Positions 1 to 13,000 of a stretch of DNA of 64,000 nucleotides are shown here, piece after piece. Both the position numbers and the translations under genes were made by a program. The notes beneath the pieces were generated by a model that was not told where the DNA came from, searched no databases, and saw only the letters and a list, made by a program, of their open reading frames with translations. Position 1 is the first letter of the stretch. Every line of letters starts with the position of its first letter. This DNA is from Helicoverpa zea. Lineage: Eukaryota; Arthropoda; Insecta; Lepidoptera; Noctuidae. The stretch is taken from NCBI RefSeq assembly GCF_022581195.2, contig NC_061456.1, positions 6,388,501 through 6,452,500 on the forward strand, read 5' to 3'.

Positions 1-298
1 TATTAACACGATGCATGATGCACGAATGCTTGGTGGCGTATCGTGTTTGTTTTAATTGAAATTTTCTGTACAACAGATTAGTGATTAATTTAAATCACAC
101 CTGTAAACAAACAAACACACTACAACACTAATAATGTATTTTATATATTTTATGGATGTTATCAACGTAAACAGTATCTATGTAGTAAGAATTTTAAATA
201 AGTTTTGCATGTTAAAACATTGCAACTTTACAAAGTTTCACAGTGAAGCAATGTCACGTATAAGGGATATGAGTGTTTTTGGTGTGTGGCCAACTCAC

Positions 299-348
299 GT
301 ATAGCGGTGATGTGGACTTTCTGCGGCCGTCGATGTAGCCGGCGCCGG
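299..348 (-). other. Possible 50-nt micro-exon
   Basis: On the minus strand a GC-rich 50-nt block lies between an acceptor-like CAG and a strong donor, TAC followed by GTGAGT. All three frames are open; the most protein-like one reads GAGYIDGRRKSTSPLY, which contains an RRKS kinase-type site. I do not recognise the protein. The acceptor lacks a good pyrimidine tract, so this may equally be a GC-rich regulatory islet. Confidence 0.2.
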
Positions 349-3300
349 CTGCGCACACGCATGCACCCAATTCACACATTACAACTGCTATTTGCCGGAA
401 ATACGCTTATTCGCATAATCTACACGTTAATCAGACTATGACGGCAATCCTTTGATGAGTTACAAATATAAGACTTTATATTTATCACCCTGATTAATGT
501 TCTATTGATGTTCACTATTACGTCACTTCACCTACTTGCTTGATTTTACTACGCTTTTAATTTGTACGACCCGTCCTAACTCTGTTACAGTTTGCTTTTA
601 TTTGAAGACGATTCATTGAACCACATAATTTATACAACATTCACTATTTGTGTATCGCCACTCAAACCGCATACACTAACCAATACGGCCAATTACTGCG
701 AAATGTGAGCAAACAACCTGTTGTTATAATAACAAAATTAGTTTCCGCGTGAGTCAGTTCGGCGGCTCATCTATTCTCTACGAGGCGGTGAATCGCTGAC
801 CCCGCGACGATCTAACGTATTACAACAGAACAAGCGAACTTGACCGCCCACGTGCATAAACATCATACAACAACACTCGGCCCTACATACAGAGCACATC
901 CACAACTCACTCGCTTCTGCCTAGTAATGCAATCTACGGCACCACATGTGTGTTTAACGCATCTATCGGCATAGTATCAATCATTGTCACTCTTTTCACC
1001 GCAGTTGATTTGGAGCTCCTCTCCGCCCGGCGACGCACCTTCCGAGCTTTCACAACCATTATCCGACAAAGTACATCGATAGCGGTTCTCGATAACACCC
1101 TATCGGTTCTATGATCAAACCATTATATCGATTTATGAGACGAGTTCTCGAGTTGGCGACACGTAATAAATCTTTTCGCCAATTTTCTCGGATCACAATA
1201 CCGCCACGTTAAAACGGTGTGAATATATTTTTTGTTCCGATACTGTTATCTCGTAATCGATATGGGTAGGCTGTATCGGATAACCATTCTGCTCTGATCG
1301 CAATCTATCAATCTGGCCACAGTGATGTTTAGGGGCGTACCTATTCAATTTTATTTAATTTTAATTGGATTTCACAAGAACTTGTTTGCGGTTACGTTTG
1401 TAGGTTAAGGTGGTTAGCATGAATAAAGGGAATATTAACAAAAATAGTTAATAACTAATTGGAAAATGGGTACCTACATAGCAAAGAACTTACAACATTC
1501 TAAAAATATTTATGACAATATAATGAGTCATTATAATAATGTGATGTTCACATTTGCATTATGTTGGATGGAGGTGGGTCGGGCGGCACCACGACTCGCG
1601 CTATGAGCATGTACTCTCATAATAAACGCTATTTGCCGGCGAAAGCCGCGCGGGCGCACCGTTAATCTCATGCTGCACTAAAGCTTCAAGGTTAACTTTC
1701 GCGGCCAGCCCCCGTTCAACCACATTACCGCGGAATCGATGCAACACGTGCATTAAACACTATATCCGAGAAAACTCGATTTATTTGCATAAAATAATGT
1801 TTACTTCACAATATCATGACGTTAGACAATCACAATTTCAATCTGTACAGGGATTTGGAGATAACACTTCTTAGTTAGTCACTTCTTAATAAAAAATCAC
1901 GTGAAGTGACTTTTAAAGTACCTAGGTATAGTGGGGATAATAGAATATAGTTAATAGTAACAATTACGTACGTTGATTAATAAAACGACTAATTAAACGG
2001 CAATAGCAGTTTTTATAGCAGCAACTGTATTTATTATACAAGGAACAATATAACAAGGTATTGTTTAAGGCGGCACAGGCTAAACAAAAGACACAACAAG
2101 AACCTACGATACATACAGTTGTAAAGTATAGCTATGTATTGTATCTGAATGTCAGGGTGACTCATCAGCTGCACCTAACATAAGCCCTTACACTGTCGCC
2201 GTAGACAATCCTCTGACTATCTACTATGATGAGATTTCCTATAGGTAGGTTTCAATTCAACCTACGTCATAGAAAGTATGCAATTTGCTGGCGCCTAGTT
2301 GGCCGGATAGTTGGTTTCTTACGATTATAATAAATGTAATTCCTCACTGTCGCACAGAAAGTATATGTCCTCGGCAACATTATATGTATGTCGCCCTGAG
2401 GCTGCATATCGATGCCGTCATGCTAATTTGCTTATACGACAATTCACCGAATATTAAACTACCACCTATTATACCTACATGACCAATTATGATTAACTAT
2501 CGAAGCTGGTTGACTGTGAGAAAATGCATTAGTAAGCTTACGTAACGCTACTAAACTATAGTCAAAGTATGTGATGTTTTAGTACTGAGCATGCTTTGTT
2601 AAGTTTGTAAAACAGCAAATTGTTAAAGTCAATTAAAAGTCATCGACATTGTACTCGTAGCAACGATGTAAACATAAACACAGCTGTCTCTGTCACAATA
2701 GATCTCAGAATATTGCCGGAATTAAACTGTATCTTTAATAACATTTCGTGCATCAATTATACTTAATTATTTCGTAGAAATTGCCTTTATCGCAACGATA
2801 AGAGTTATAACGCTGCGTCATTCCACATAACTACTGAATGGAATGGACCATGATTCACGCAAAAATATTTTTAGCACATGCCTGTATTCGTGTTATTTAC
2901 TACGAACTACGATGATTCTCACGCCCACTGATGTTTTTAATTGGTTAAACTCTGACAACTTCATTGATGACCACTTCATAGAGCTTTGGAAAAAAATGTA
3001 ACTATTATTTTTGCGTAGTTCTTGAAATAATTAAGCGTTTAATTAGGGACTGGATTTTAATGATGGGTCATAAAAAGATGATAAATTAACAGAAAAAGCT
3101 TCTCACTGGTTTTACGAGGTTGTCCAGTATAATTTTATTGAACATGAAAACCGTAATTTAATGCAAGATTTCGCTCATATTTTTTGCTAGCTCTACAATC
3201 ATACTCGCAGACACATCGATCAATATCGATGTGAGACCGATAAATCAGCATCAGTCAGCTCAACAAGTGGACAACCTCGGTTAATTCCACTTCACCGGTG

Positions 3301-4755
3301 ACTCATGCAATACATTAATACAGTGATCTGCCTAAAGGCTTTACGCATAAATTTCGTAATTGCAGACGCGTAGACAATGCAGGAACAAGTGAGGCAGGAC
3401 CCCATGAATAATACATGGTGCTGGCACAAAAAGCGGGTGATACTGCTAGCGGACGAGGGGATACAGGCGATACGCCACCATTTTATTTTTATTTAATCGA
3501 AGCATTTCAGGGTGAGCTTCGGTTCCCAGACGATATGAAATAAGTAAAAATATATTTTCTTTGTTCGCAGTCACCTGTTTATGTTAATATTATCTATTTA
3601 TGCAGACTTCTCTGGCTCAATGAATTATTATGATTCGCGAAATTCCCATGTAACGAAAAAACCCATTATGAATTATTTATTGTGATCTGTGGTGTTTTTT
3701 AAAGATAGGCAGAAATGTCAGCAATTTTAATTAAAATGTGAACAATTTAGTTTACATTCTAATAAGTCTACGCTTGCATATTTGCAAATTGTATTTTCCC
3801 TATGCTGAATAGGTAATTAAAACGAGTTGCCGCACTGAATGTCGTTAGGTTTTGATTTGACAGCATTTCAGCATGCAGAATCTCTCCTAAATTCTGAATT
3901 TGAATATTATGCAAATTCATGTTCAACATTACGCCGCTTCTAGACCCGATTTCAAAGTTGACGACGTATCCAAGTGAAACTGAATACGAATTTGCTTAAA
4001 GAAAAATGTAGGAAGGTCCCTAAACAATGAACACGAGGATCCTTCACATAGGAGACGCAGGTAATGAAATTTCACAAGACCCAAAAGTTTTTCGCTTACA
4101 CCCTTAAATTGTCCCACTCTGGAAAAAAGAGACGAAGAGTCTATATTTTTATTTTCTGTCTTCTGGGTTTTTAAGTACCTACCTATGCTTTATTTAGTAG
4201 TTTGGTTTTCTGAATCATTGCATTTGACTTAGCTTTAAAATGATTTAGTGGGAACTTCAAATGGCGAGCGCACCTTCGCAGTAAATTGTTTATTTCGGTA
4301 AGAACAGATAACTGAGTTTTGAGAATTAATTCCAATTATAGCTCTACATAAGCAAACAATGGGCTTTGTTTATAGTGTTCCGAACTTAGAATTTATTGTG
4401 TTCATTAATTTGTACCAAGCACAAACTTTGATCTCACCTAACGACCTCAGGCGTAAAGCACGGGGTGGATGACGTAATAAGTTCCTTTCAGCAGCACTTA
4501 GATACGACCCATAAGTAACACGATTTTTTTTTCGCAAAAACGTTGATCATGGAGTTATTTAATAAATCGGATGTAATTATACTCCACCGAAACTACTGCG
4601 TCAAATAAGACTATGATCTTGGTGAGGGGTCCCCTAATCTGTAGATTGAGTTTCTACTTACGCTAATTACGATTGTTTTACTTCACAGAGTACAATGTGA
4701 TTTTTACCGATTTTTTAACGTAGGTATGTGATTCAATTAGCAAATTATGAACAGC

Positions 4756-4901
4756 CTTACTTATAAACGTGAATTAAATATAAGTAATACTTAAGGGCTG
4801 TTTAAGAAAATTCTTACTTATAAACGTTGCTTAAGCATGTCTTAACTAACATTTAAAGTTAAAATGTTGCTTAGAAGGTGATTAGAGATTTTATAAGTAA
4901 G
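4756..4901. repeat. MITE-like inverted repeat cluster
   Basis: The 12-mer CTTACTTATAAA occurs at 4756-4767 and again at 4813-4824, and its exact reverse complement lies at 4890-4901. The segment from 4813 to 4901 therefore has 12-bp inverted ends around an AT-rich core, as expected for a small non-autonomous DNA element; the first copy may belong to a related nested element. No target duplication could be assigned with certainty, so the family is open. Confidence 0.45.
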
Positions 4902-5291
4902 GGGGAAAAAGTTTATGTTATACTTTGCAAGCCAAGTTTTCAGATTCTTGAAACGCCTTTAATCAATACTCAAATAAACAGGTTATTATATTCCTGGTTA
5001 TAATTTAACCATTCTATATCATGAATTTGTAAGGATTTTTCAATACATTAAAAAATATTATTACTTGTTTTTAAATAATTATTTATTTATCTATACATTG
5101 CCCATATAATTATGTCTTCTACCGTATTCCTATGTTATTATTACGTCAGTTATATAGTTTACTGTAATTATAACACAATCGCTCACTTTGATTTTATCGA
5201 CAGCATTGATTTAAATTAATTACTCCGTCATATTGTTACTAACAGTACAATGAAGTCATGAATCATATACATTAGATTAAAATCTTCAGAT

Positions 5292-5321
5292 GAACATAAT
5301 TAAATAACGTTAATTATGTTC
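5292..5321. repeat. 12-bp perfect inverted repeat (hairpin)
   Basis: GAACATAATTAA at 5292-5303 and its exact reverse complement at 5310-5321 flank a six-base loop. It is AT-rich and stands alone in non-coding DNA; it could be a remnant of a foldback element or chance. Confidence 0.5.
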
Positions 5322-6423
5322 GTGAAGTGTCATCAATAATGTGTTGCAAGGATAAGGAATGTTGAATATCGATCAGTGGCTCAATTATGACACCTACTTT
5401 GACATTGCCATTCGCGACCACCATTTAACAGTTACCAATTTGGCGGTAGGTTGCTATATTGTTGATGTTTATCTTTCCCCGAAGGAAGGTTTATAATTCA
5501 AAGAAAAAACAGTAATGATAATCTAAATGTTAGATTTATCGTGTAATAATATATTATTATAATTATGAAGTTAATGATTTACCACCCCTAACAAGAGCCA
5601 AGTTTAATCAAACGCCAATCTCGCATGACTTTGAATTTTCTTTCGCGAAAATTCTTTCATTCCTTTATCAGATTTGAATTAATTAATTCTATTTCACATT
5701 TAAAAGTGTTAAGTAGTAGATTTATCGTGCCGAGGATAAGTTTTTCTTTTAAGATTTAATCAAGCTTTGAAAAGTCTCAACACTTTTCAAACGATAGTAA
5801 TTTCAATACCCATTTTATTTTTTTATTTTATTCTCAAGTTTTAACTTGCCGTGTTTTTGTTTGAGGAACGTTGTATTTTCTACTTAAGTAAATGTACGTG
5901 ACTTTGTTAAAGAAAGACGTTTATTTCATGATAACTGAGTAGGAGATACATGCGCGAGTATTACTGAAACAGTCGTAGAGATACCAAACATACAAGTCTT
6001 GTGTCATTTGTCTTCGGCCGTAAATCAAACATTTAACCCACCAGTGGCTGTCAAACCAATAACATGTTAAGCTCAGTGGTGTGGGACAAGTGTTACAAAT
6101 TATTACGCCTTTGTAGGTTACCCGGGAAGCATGCGTCTGTAGTTTGTGCCAACGAGAGCTTTATTTAACTAATAAATTACATTCCTAGTTACTAAATTTT
6201 CACGGAAATATACTTATCAATCCCAAAATATTGGTATAGACAAAATAAGATGCAATACCAAGTATTAGTTACCTAAAGACATTGCTATGCCTCATTGTAA
6301 CTGAAGCGACCGTGAATTGTATCCTTAAAAGTAATTGATGCTACAACAATGGCTGATGTATTTTGAGTGACAGTATTTTCATACAGTACACGATAAAGGT
6401 AGGTATAATTAAGGGACACCAAC

Positions 6424-6439
6424 AGGTAGGTAGGTAGGT
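6424..6439. repeat. AGGT tetranucleotide microsatellite
   Basis: Four tandem AGGT units. Runs of this kind are common in lepidopteran intergenic DNA and recur near 58970 in this window. Confidence 0.6.
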
Positions 6440-9400
6440 TATATGAGTATTCAATTTATTGATCAAAATGAGAAAGGCGTGCTATGATTGACACAGCGTG
6501 GATCGTTAACGAGCGTCGGTTGAAAAAGCTGTTGTCGAACGAGAGACATCGACAAATTATCACGGGGCGACAAATTGAGTTAGAGGTGACGAAGTGTGCC
6601 GCTGCATCGTCGACACATTCTGATGCTGACTTTCGTAATACTATAGTAATTGCACTTTATACTCTACGTACAAATTATTTGCAAAGCAAGCCTTTGGAGT
6701 ATATAGCGACATATATTTTTTATCGTAATTTGCTTTTTATCGTATCACCAAGAATAAAAATATGACGTTTTATAATCCAAAACATGAGCAGTTGACATTT
6801 ATTTGGATCTTTCGAATATCATGGATATCGATACTTTTGCCGTACTTGTGACAGAATGATAAAATTTTACGATCATCTACGATAATTATCGTGACACTTT
6901 ATAAATCGTGAACCCTCGTAAATGTCAGACATGTCATTAGCCACTGTTTTGTTTTGTTTTTTCCTCGTCATAATGGACCCCAGTGAGCATTACACTTATC
7001 CGTATCGCATTAAACTTAATGCAATTTGTATTTAAAGTGCGCTTGCACATTAAATACAATGTAAGTGCACCTACTCATTCACAAATAAAAGAATTGCAAT
7101 ATTTATAAATGTATTTCTGAAAATAAGCACCGTCTACCTCACCCAAATAGCATATTACCGCGCTCCCATTTAGTTTGTATGAATAGATTTTATATTGATT
7201 TTAGTTTTAGGAATAGGTTGCATAATTCCTAAAATTAGAATCGAACAGTTTCCAAATGTGCTGACATAAACTGGGATTTACGATCGCTCACGTCTTAAAC
7301 TGAAGTTTAGGTTATGAAAGAATGCTCAAAAACAATCGGAAAAAATACATTCACATAAACCAGGTGGGCTTTGGATATAAAAACATTGTTCGGCCTTCAT
7401 CATTTATTTTTGCTTGTGGCTGTTGCGAAGGAAAGTGAATGCTTTCAGGCTGGGATTGACGCGACCTCACCTGTTCTCAAAAGTCAATTTCAAGACTTAT
7501 TACCCTTTGTTTCCGAGACCCGCCTGGGAGGTGCTTACTTTGCCTTTTATTGCTATTCTGCTTTAATGTGATGACTGCAAACCCAGTGGCAATTTCAGTT
7601 GGTTATTTTTTTGTATTTTCCATTCTTACCAACAGATAAAATATAAATCAGACGTTGTTTAAAGTTAGTTGAACGTCAGTGAACACTATGAATGAGTCTA
7701 GATGCAACAGTAGGTAGGCCAAGAATGGTGAAGTTTCCCTTCTGCATTTCTTTTGTAGTTGTGAAGTACTCAACACAGTTTCACCAATTTGCGACGGTTT
7801 AGGTACACATTGGAATGTTACAACACGCGGTTCGTTTAGCTGCGTGCTAAACAAACGAAGCGCGACTTTCGACACGGGTGCAGTTAGCGGCCCTTCATAT
7901 GGAGATGTCAGGCGCCCGTGCCACCGCCGCCGCCTAACACTAACGACATACTTCGCACGATTTCCACGACATTCTCAACTGAACAACATGGCAACACTCT
8001 CCACAACTACCTACAGAATCATCGAAACTACGTACGCGGAACATTCCGAATGTAAACTCATTACCCGTGTGTTTACCGCAGGAACCTTAAGCGCTGGCGG
8101 TAAATCACATGCTTTAAGGCTTTGTGGTAAAATCTAAAAACAGATAACATGGATCGTAAAATTGCTTACAATTACCAGAACTATAAATAAAGCGTAAGAC
8201 GTAAACAATGAGTCAGTCTAGTCTAGACTAACGGTATCACTAGTAAAATCGATTCCGAACTTTCTCCTTGACTATAACAGGGTATGGTATGGACAGAGAA
8301 TGTCAGACCAGCCTGTTATGGAACGTGTGTAATGTAATACTAATTGCTAATGTGATCGACTGGAAACTAAAGTTTGTTGACACGCTCATAACATACGTTA
8401 TAAGGAAGAGGAAAGTTAATTGTTTGTTTACAGAATGCATTAACAGATTTCATTCATTTTCCTTTTTACCTTTGTCTTATAATATTCAGTGTATTGAAAT
8501 TCACTATAAAATACAGTTCGTAATATCTGTGTCAAATGTCGATTTCCAGACTCTTCCAATATTAGTTCGAACAGTTCTCGTAATTATATCCCAGGAATAA
8601 CTCCACTCCTAACATTCAACAATATACGATTCTAAATCGAGTGGTGTAATTTACATAGACTGTGGTCCGTCTAGGTCACTCAATAGAGACGGCCTCGACC
8701 TATTTGCACTCGCATGACACCTAATTTATTTATTGGGAACAACAATTCGAACAATCACTGATGAAACCAGGATTGAAACATAAATCATATTAGGACTATC
8801 TAAATTGTAATAAAAATATGTACATAGGTACCTAATATAATTCAATTATCATGGGAAGCCTTGATATGAACTACAGATTAGGCGTTGTTTTTAAATGAAA
8901 GGCTGCGTTGTTTTGATATCATAATAACATTGAGCAACTTTTTATAATGTGCCAAAAGCAATCTTAGCGCCGAGCTGAATTTAAAACAATCAAATTGAAA
9001 AGGTGAAAACAATTTCCAATGTACCTAGCTTAAACCTTATTTTAGAGGCTGTCTTTAAATTGAGGACTACCATACTAGCCATACTAGACACGTCATTAAA
9101 ACTCGACGACGTGAAAATAAGTAACAAAGTTTTGAAAGCTGAAGACTCGTTGACAGACGAGCACGTCTCAAGAGTCGGTTACTAATAAGATTTATCTCGT
9201 TGACGCTTGCGAACAATATCTTGAGGGGATTCTTATATTCACGAATTTTAAACGTAATAAAATTCCAGACATTAATTTTGATGGACTGCCCTTAACAGCC
9301 TTAATTAATTGCTAAATGAATTTTCTTGAAATTCAGTTTCTGAATAAACGGGGAAATTAAATCTTGATTTGATGAATCTTTTTTCTTCTCTTAATAGTAG

Positions 9401-9787
9401 GTAACTTTATCGCTTCTTCTCAGAATTATTACATTTTATTCGCCATGTGATTCATAGTACCACTAAATATGAAACTTAAGTCTTTGGCATCTACCTATTA
9501 AATCAACGGGACAAGTTTCGTTCATGCCTACGATATTTACAGTTCCTAGAAAACTAAAGTAACTGATTGCAACGTGAATCACACAAAATTCTAACAAGTG
9601 GATAGAGTACAGTCGTTTCATGCTAAATAAATATAATTACACGCCTACATACGAGCAATAAGGTAAATGTCAACAAGAGCAACCGACACATAAACGAAAA
9701 CTCAATATAATTGGTACATAAACCTAAAAAAGTATATCTTGTAACTAATTAAAATTATCTTTCGTGTTGAGTGATGACTATTTTCAT

Positions 9788-10051
9788 TCACCTGCCGTAT
9801 AAATTCCTGTTCAATTTATTCCACGGTCCATTATCCTGTTTTAACAAAAAAGCAAACAAACGTCGCCTGTCTGTTCCAATTTTTGTTTTATTAATCTTCA
9901 GTTTTTGTGAATAATTGGTGTTGCCTTTAAAAGTAGTACATCGAAGGACAACGTCTTCGCATCTCGCATTGTATTTGCTATGTATGTATGGACATCCAAG
10001 CGAGATGAGAGACGCAAGAAACATTATTGTGACAGCTCTTTGACTGGTCAT
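9788..10051 (-). CDS. Weak candidate: small secreted protein, 87 aa
   Basis: The frame starting at the methionine at 10051 begins with a signal-peptide-like segment: MTSQRAVT followed by the hydrophobic run IMFLASLISLG, then CPYIHS. Next come two cysteines spaced as CEDVVLRC and a Lys/Asn-rich basic tail. A plausible acceptor (TTATTTTCAG) lies just upstream with the exon beginning at 10094. I do not recognise the family. It is not a TIMP, because the Cys-x-Cys that should follow the signal peptide is absent. It may be a nested intronic gene or a chance frame; composition is not strongly coding-like. Confidence 0.2.
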   Translation of the reverse strand: MTSQRAVTIMFLASLISLGCPYIHSKYNARCEDVVLRCTTFKGNTNYSQKLKINKTKIGTDRRRLFAFLLKQDNGPWNKLNRNLYGR

Positions 10052-13000
10052 ATCAGATACCATGTCATGTCTGTGAGGAATTGTGCCAACACATCTGAAA
10101 ATAACTTTGTTGTATAATATTTGCACAAATTTCTAGAATTTTATATGTGATCAATAGTTATGTATGTAGAGATACGGTTACCTTATCAAGCGTTAAATGT
10201 TGATTGGTAAAATGATGAAATATCCTGCATTGACAAAAGGTTCATTTATCTCACAAATAGTTCTGGCAATGAGTCGATTGACCGGCTGACCGGCGCGCGC
10301 TGCAATAGACCTCATAGGCATCGTGTGCATGATTACCGAACACAATAAAGCCGTTTGTTATTTGTCGATTAGCGATTTGATAAAGCATTTCAATTTATAG
10401 CATCATTGAGTCCAGCGTCCTCGAACGCTGGCCAATTACCCCAGTTTCTGTTGATCCTTATATAGTATCGTTTCGTAGACTTAATGGAAACTACGCCGAT
10501 ATCAAGTCAGTATCCCATATATTATAAATGTGGTTTATTTTTCAATACAACCACTTTAGCACTGGGCGATATCGATAAATGTGCACTTGCCAATAAAACA
10601 GAGATATCGTTCATGCCTTTAATTATTTATTAAGCGTAATAATTTGTAAGTTGTTGATATTGGTATCATTAAAAGTCAAGGAAGGGTTACTCAAATACTG
10701 GAGTTGCGTTTGTGATTAATTAAGATCTCCACTTTATCGTTAGGTATTTACAAGTCGAGATTGACAAGCGATAGCATCACGATGTCATTATGAATATGTT
10801 AACACTGATTAGCGTGTCATGTCGGCTCGTTATCATGTTAATCTTATGCACCGGTGACTCGGTGACACAATCATAGACTGCATGCCTCTCTTATCGCAGC
10901 CGCAAGTGTCTGCTCAAGGTCGACTCTCTGAGAACAAAACGTTGTAACTTACGCTAGTTAACCATAAATATAAAATTCAATTAATCGTCAAACGTAATTC
11001 CCGTATTCTATTATATCTACATAGTGTTACCTTTGCCTAGGTAAATCCCAGTAATGTTTACTTAGTGACTTCATGATACACTGCCAGCATATCAAGAATT
11101 TACGAATGATAGAGAAATGTGGCTATCCTTTTCTCACAAGTATATTTCTATACGCATTGTTATATTAAATTCTTGAAACTTTTTCCTGTTAAAATGTTGA
11201 ATGGGGTTTTTAATTGTAACTTAGATGGAGAGAGCAATTACAGTCGGCTGGCGGGCTAGCGGCTGTATGGTATCGCCGTCGGTGGCCCACATTATAATCA
11301 CGGTGATTTGCGCGGAACACCACCTTTCAGTTTGAACCAGAACCCGCCCAACTTTAGGATACGTTATTGCTTGGCAAGTTCCCTTTATTGCGTTTTTGTT
11401 CAATCGATTACGTCGGTTAAAAATTCTAATATGCCTCGAAACCGGGCCCGCAGGCTTGCACGATTACATTATCGTTTCGGCTCTGCTTTACAAAGAACTT
11501 GAAATTATCCTCTAAAGCTCCAAAAATATTTTGCAACGTACTGAAAGTGGCGGCCATTATGTAAACTGAATATGTCTGTTTATGCTGATGCAAAAACAGA
11601 CAGTTTGTTTACTTGTAATGCCTATAGTGATTATTGTTCGCTGCATTTTCTAAAAAATATTGCATACTCTCTCACTTCTTACTTGGAACTAACAATTGAA
11701 TAAGTCATAAAACTCTGCCGTCAAATGTACATTTTCAATCGTTTTGTGTCAGCGCCTGGGTGGGATCGACGGCTTGCAACGAGTTCTTTATCTACGTACC
11801 CACCTAGGAATATCATTCATGTAGGTGGTTTAAAATGCCATAAATATATCTTGTATTGGATAACACCACCATTTTTATTTTGTAGCGTACATGGTTTATC
11901 GATCAAATACTATATGGTAGGTTCTACAGATATTTTTTTAAACAGGATGTCTTAATGCCTTGTTCCAGTTCATGTTGTGGTGTCATCAATTTTGGTTGGT
12001 TAACTGGATACATAAACAAACCGATATTAGAATTCAGAGAATCAATACGTAAATAAACGCGACGTTCAACGTCATCAATGTTGTTGTTACTATTAATATT
12101 TGATTTTAGTTAAATTATCTGTACACTGAAATATATAAATAACCATAATGACGCTTATGAACAGAAGAGTACGTCTGGATAATAAACATTAACATAACAA
12201 AAATAGTTCTTTGTTTAATGCCGTCGGTATGTTGGTGACGTGCATAAAATAATTATGATCAGTGTTCCACTTGTTCTACAAACGGGGCATAATAACCACG
12301 TGTATTGGTCGGAATAAATGGGCCAAGAATTTGCATCGGCGATGCGCATAAGCTATCTGAGTCGCGGTCTAATTATAGCGCGATACAGATTGTCGCGTTA
12401 CCTGATGCCGATGAAAAATGTACCTCCACCATGTTTACACCACGAACATAACATTAATATATCAAAAAGTACTTACTTATATGAAGGCCCATTAAATAAT
12501 TACTCATTTAATATTTATTGTGTGGGAAACACTGTTGTACACTCATAAATAATAATATCTGACAACGCATAATAATGTATTATCCATTCATGAACATCAT
12601 GTCACATTTGAACGGCGCATAATAGGGTTATTTTTAGTGCTGCCCTTTACGACAGACTCATTAAGGCTACATGACTATGTTTTGTATTTATTTTATATCT
12701 AAGTAACCCCAGCGATCATCTTATTTGCATAAAACGTCTCGAACGTCATGATGATACTTTACAAAAATGCTTTATGTGATGTACATTCGCATTTGAATAC
12801 ATTATCCTGTCATTTGATATACTTATGTAGATCTCCTAAATGTAGGTAAACAAATCTGTAACAAATTCGACGTCAAACACATAATATCATATAACACAAA
12901 CGTTTCAAATTCCAACATCATTTCGCTCGAAAAGTTTATTTTTGGAGAAAAATATGTGTTCACATTTTTGGCCAGACATTTTCGCTGACAAGCTGAGCCA

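Noticed and set aside
8268..8600. A 110-codon plus-strand frame
   Set aside because: AT-rich, no recognisable motif, no convincing splice or start context; probably chance.
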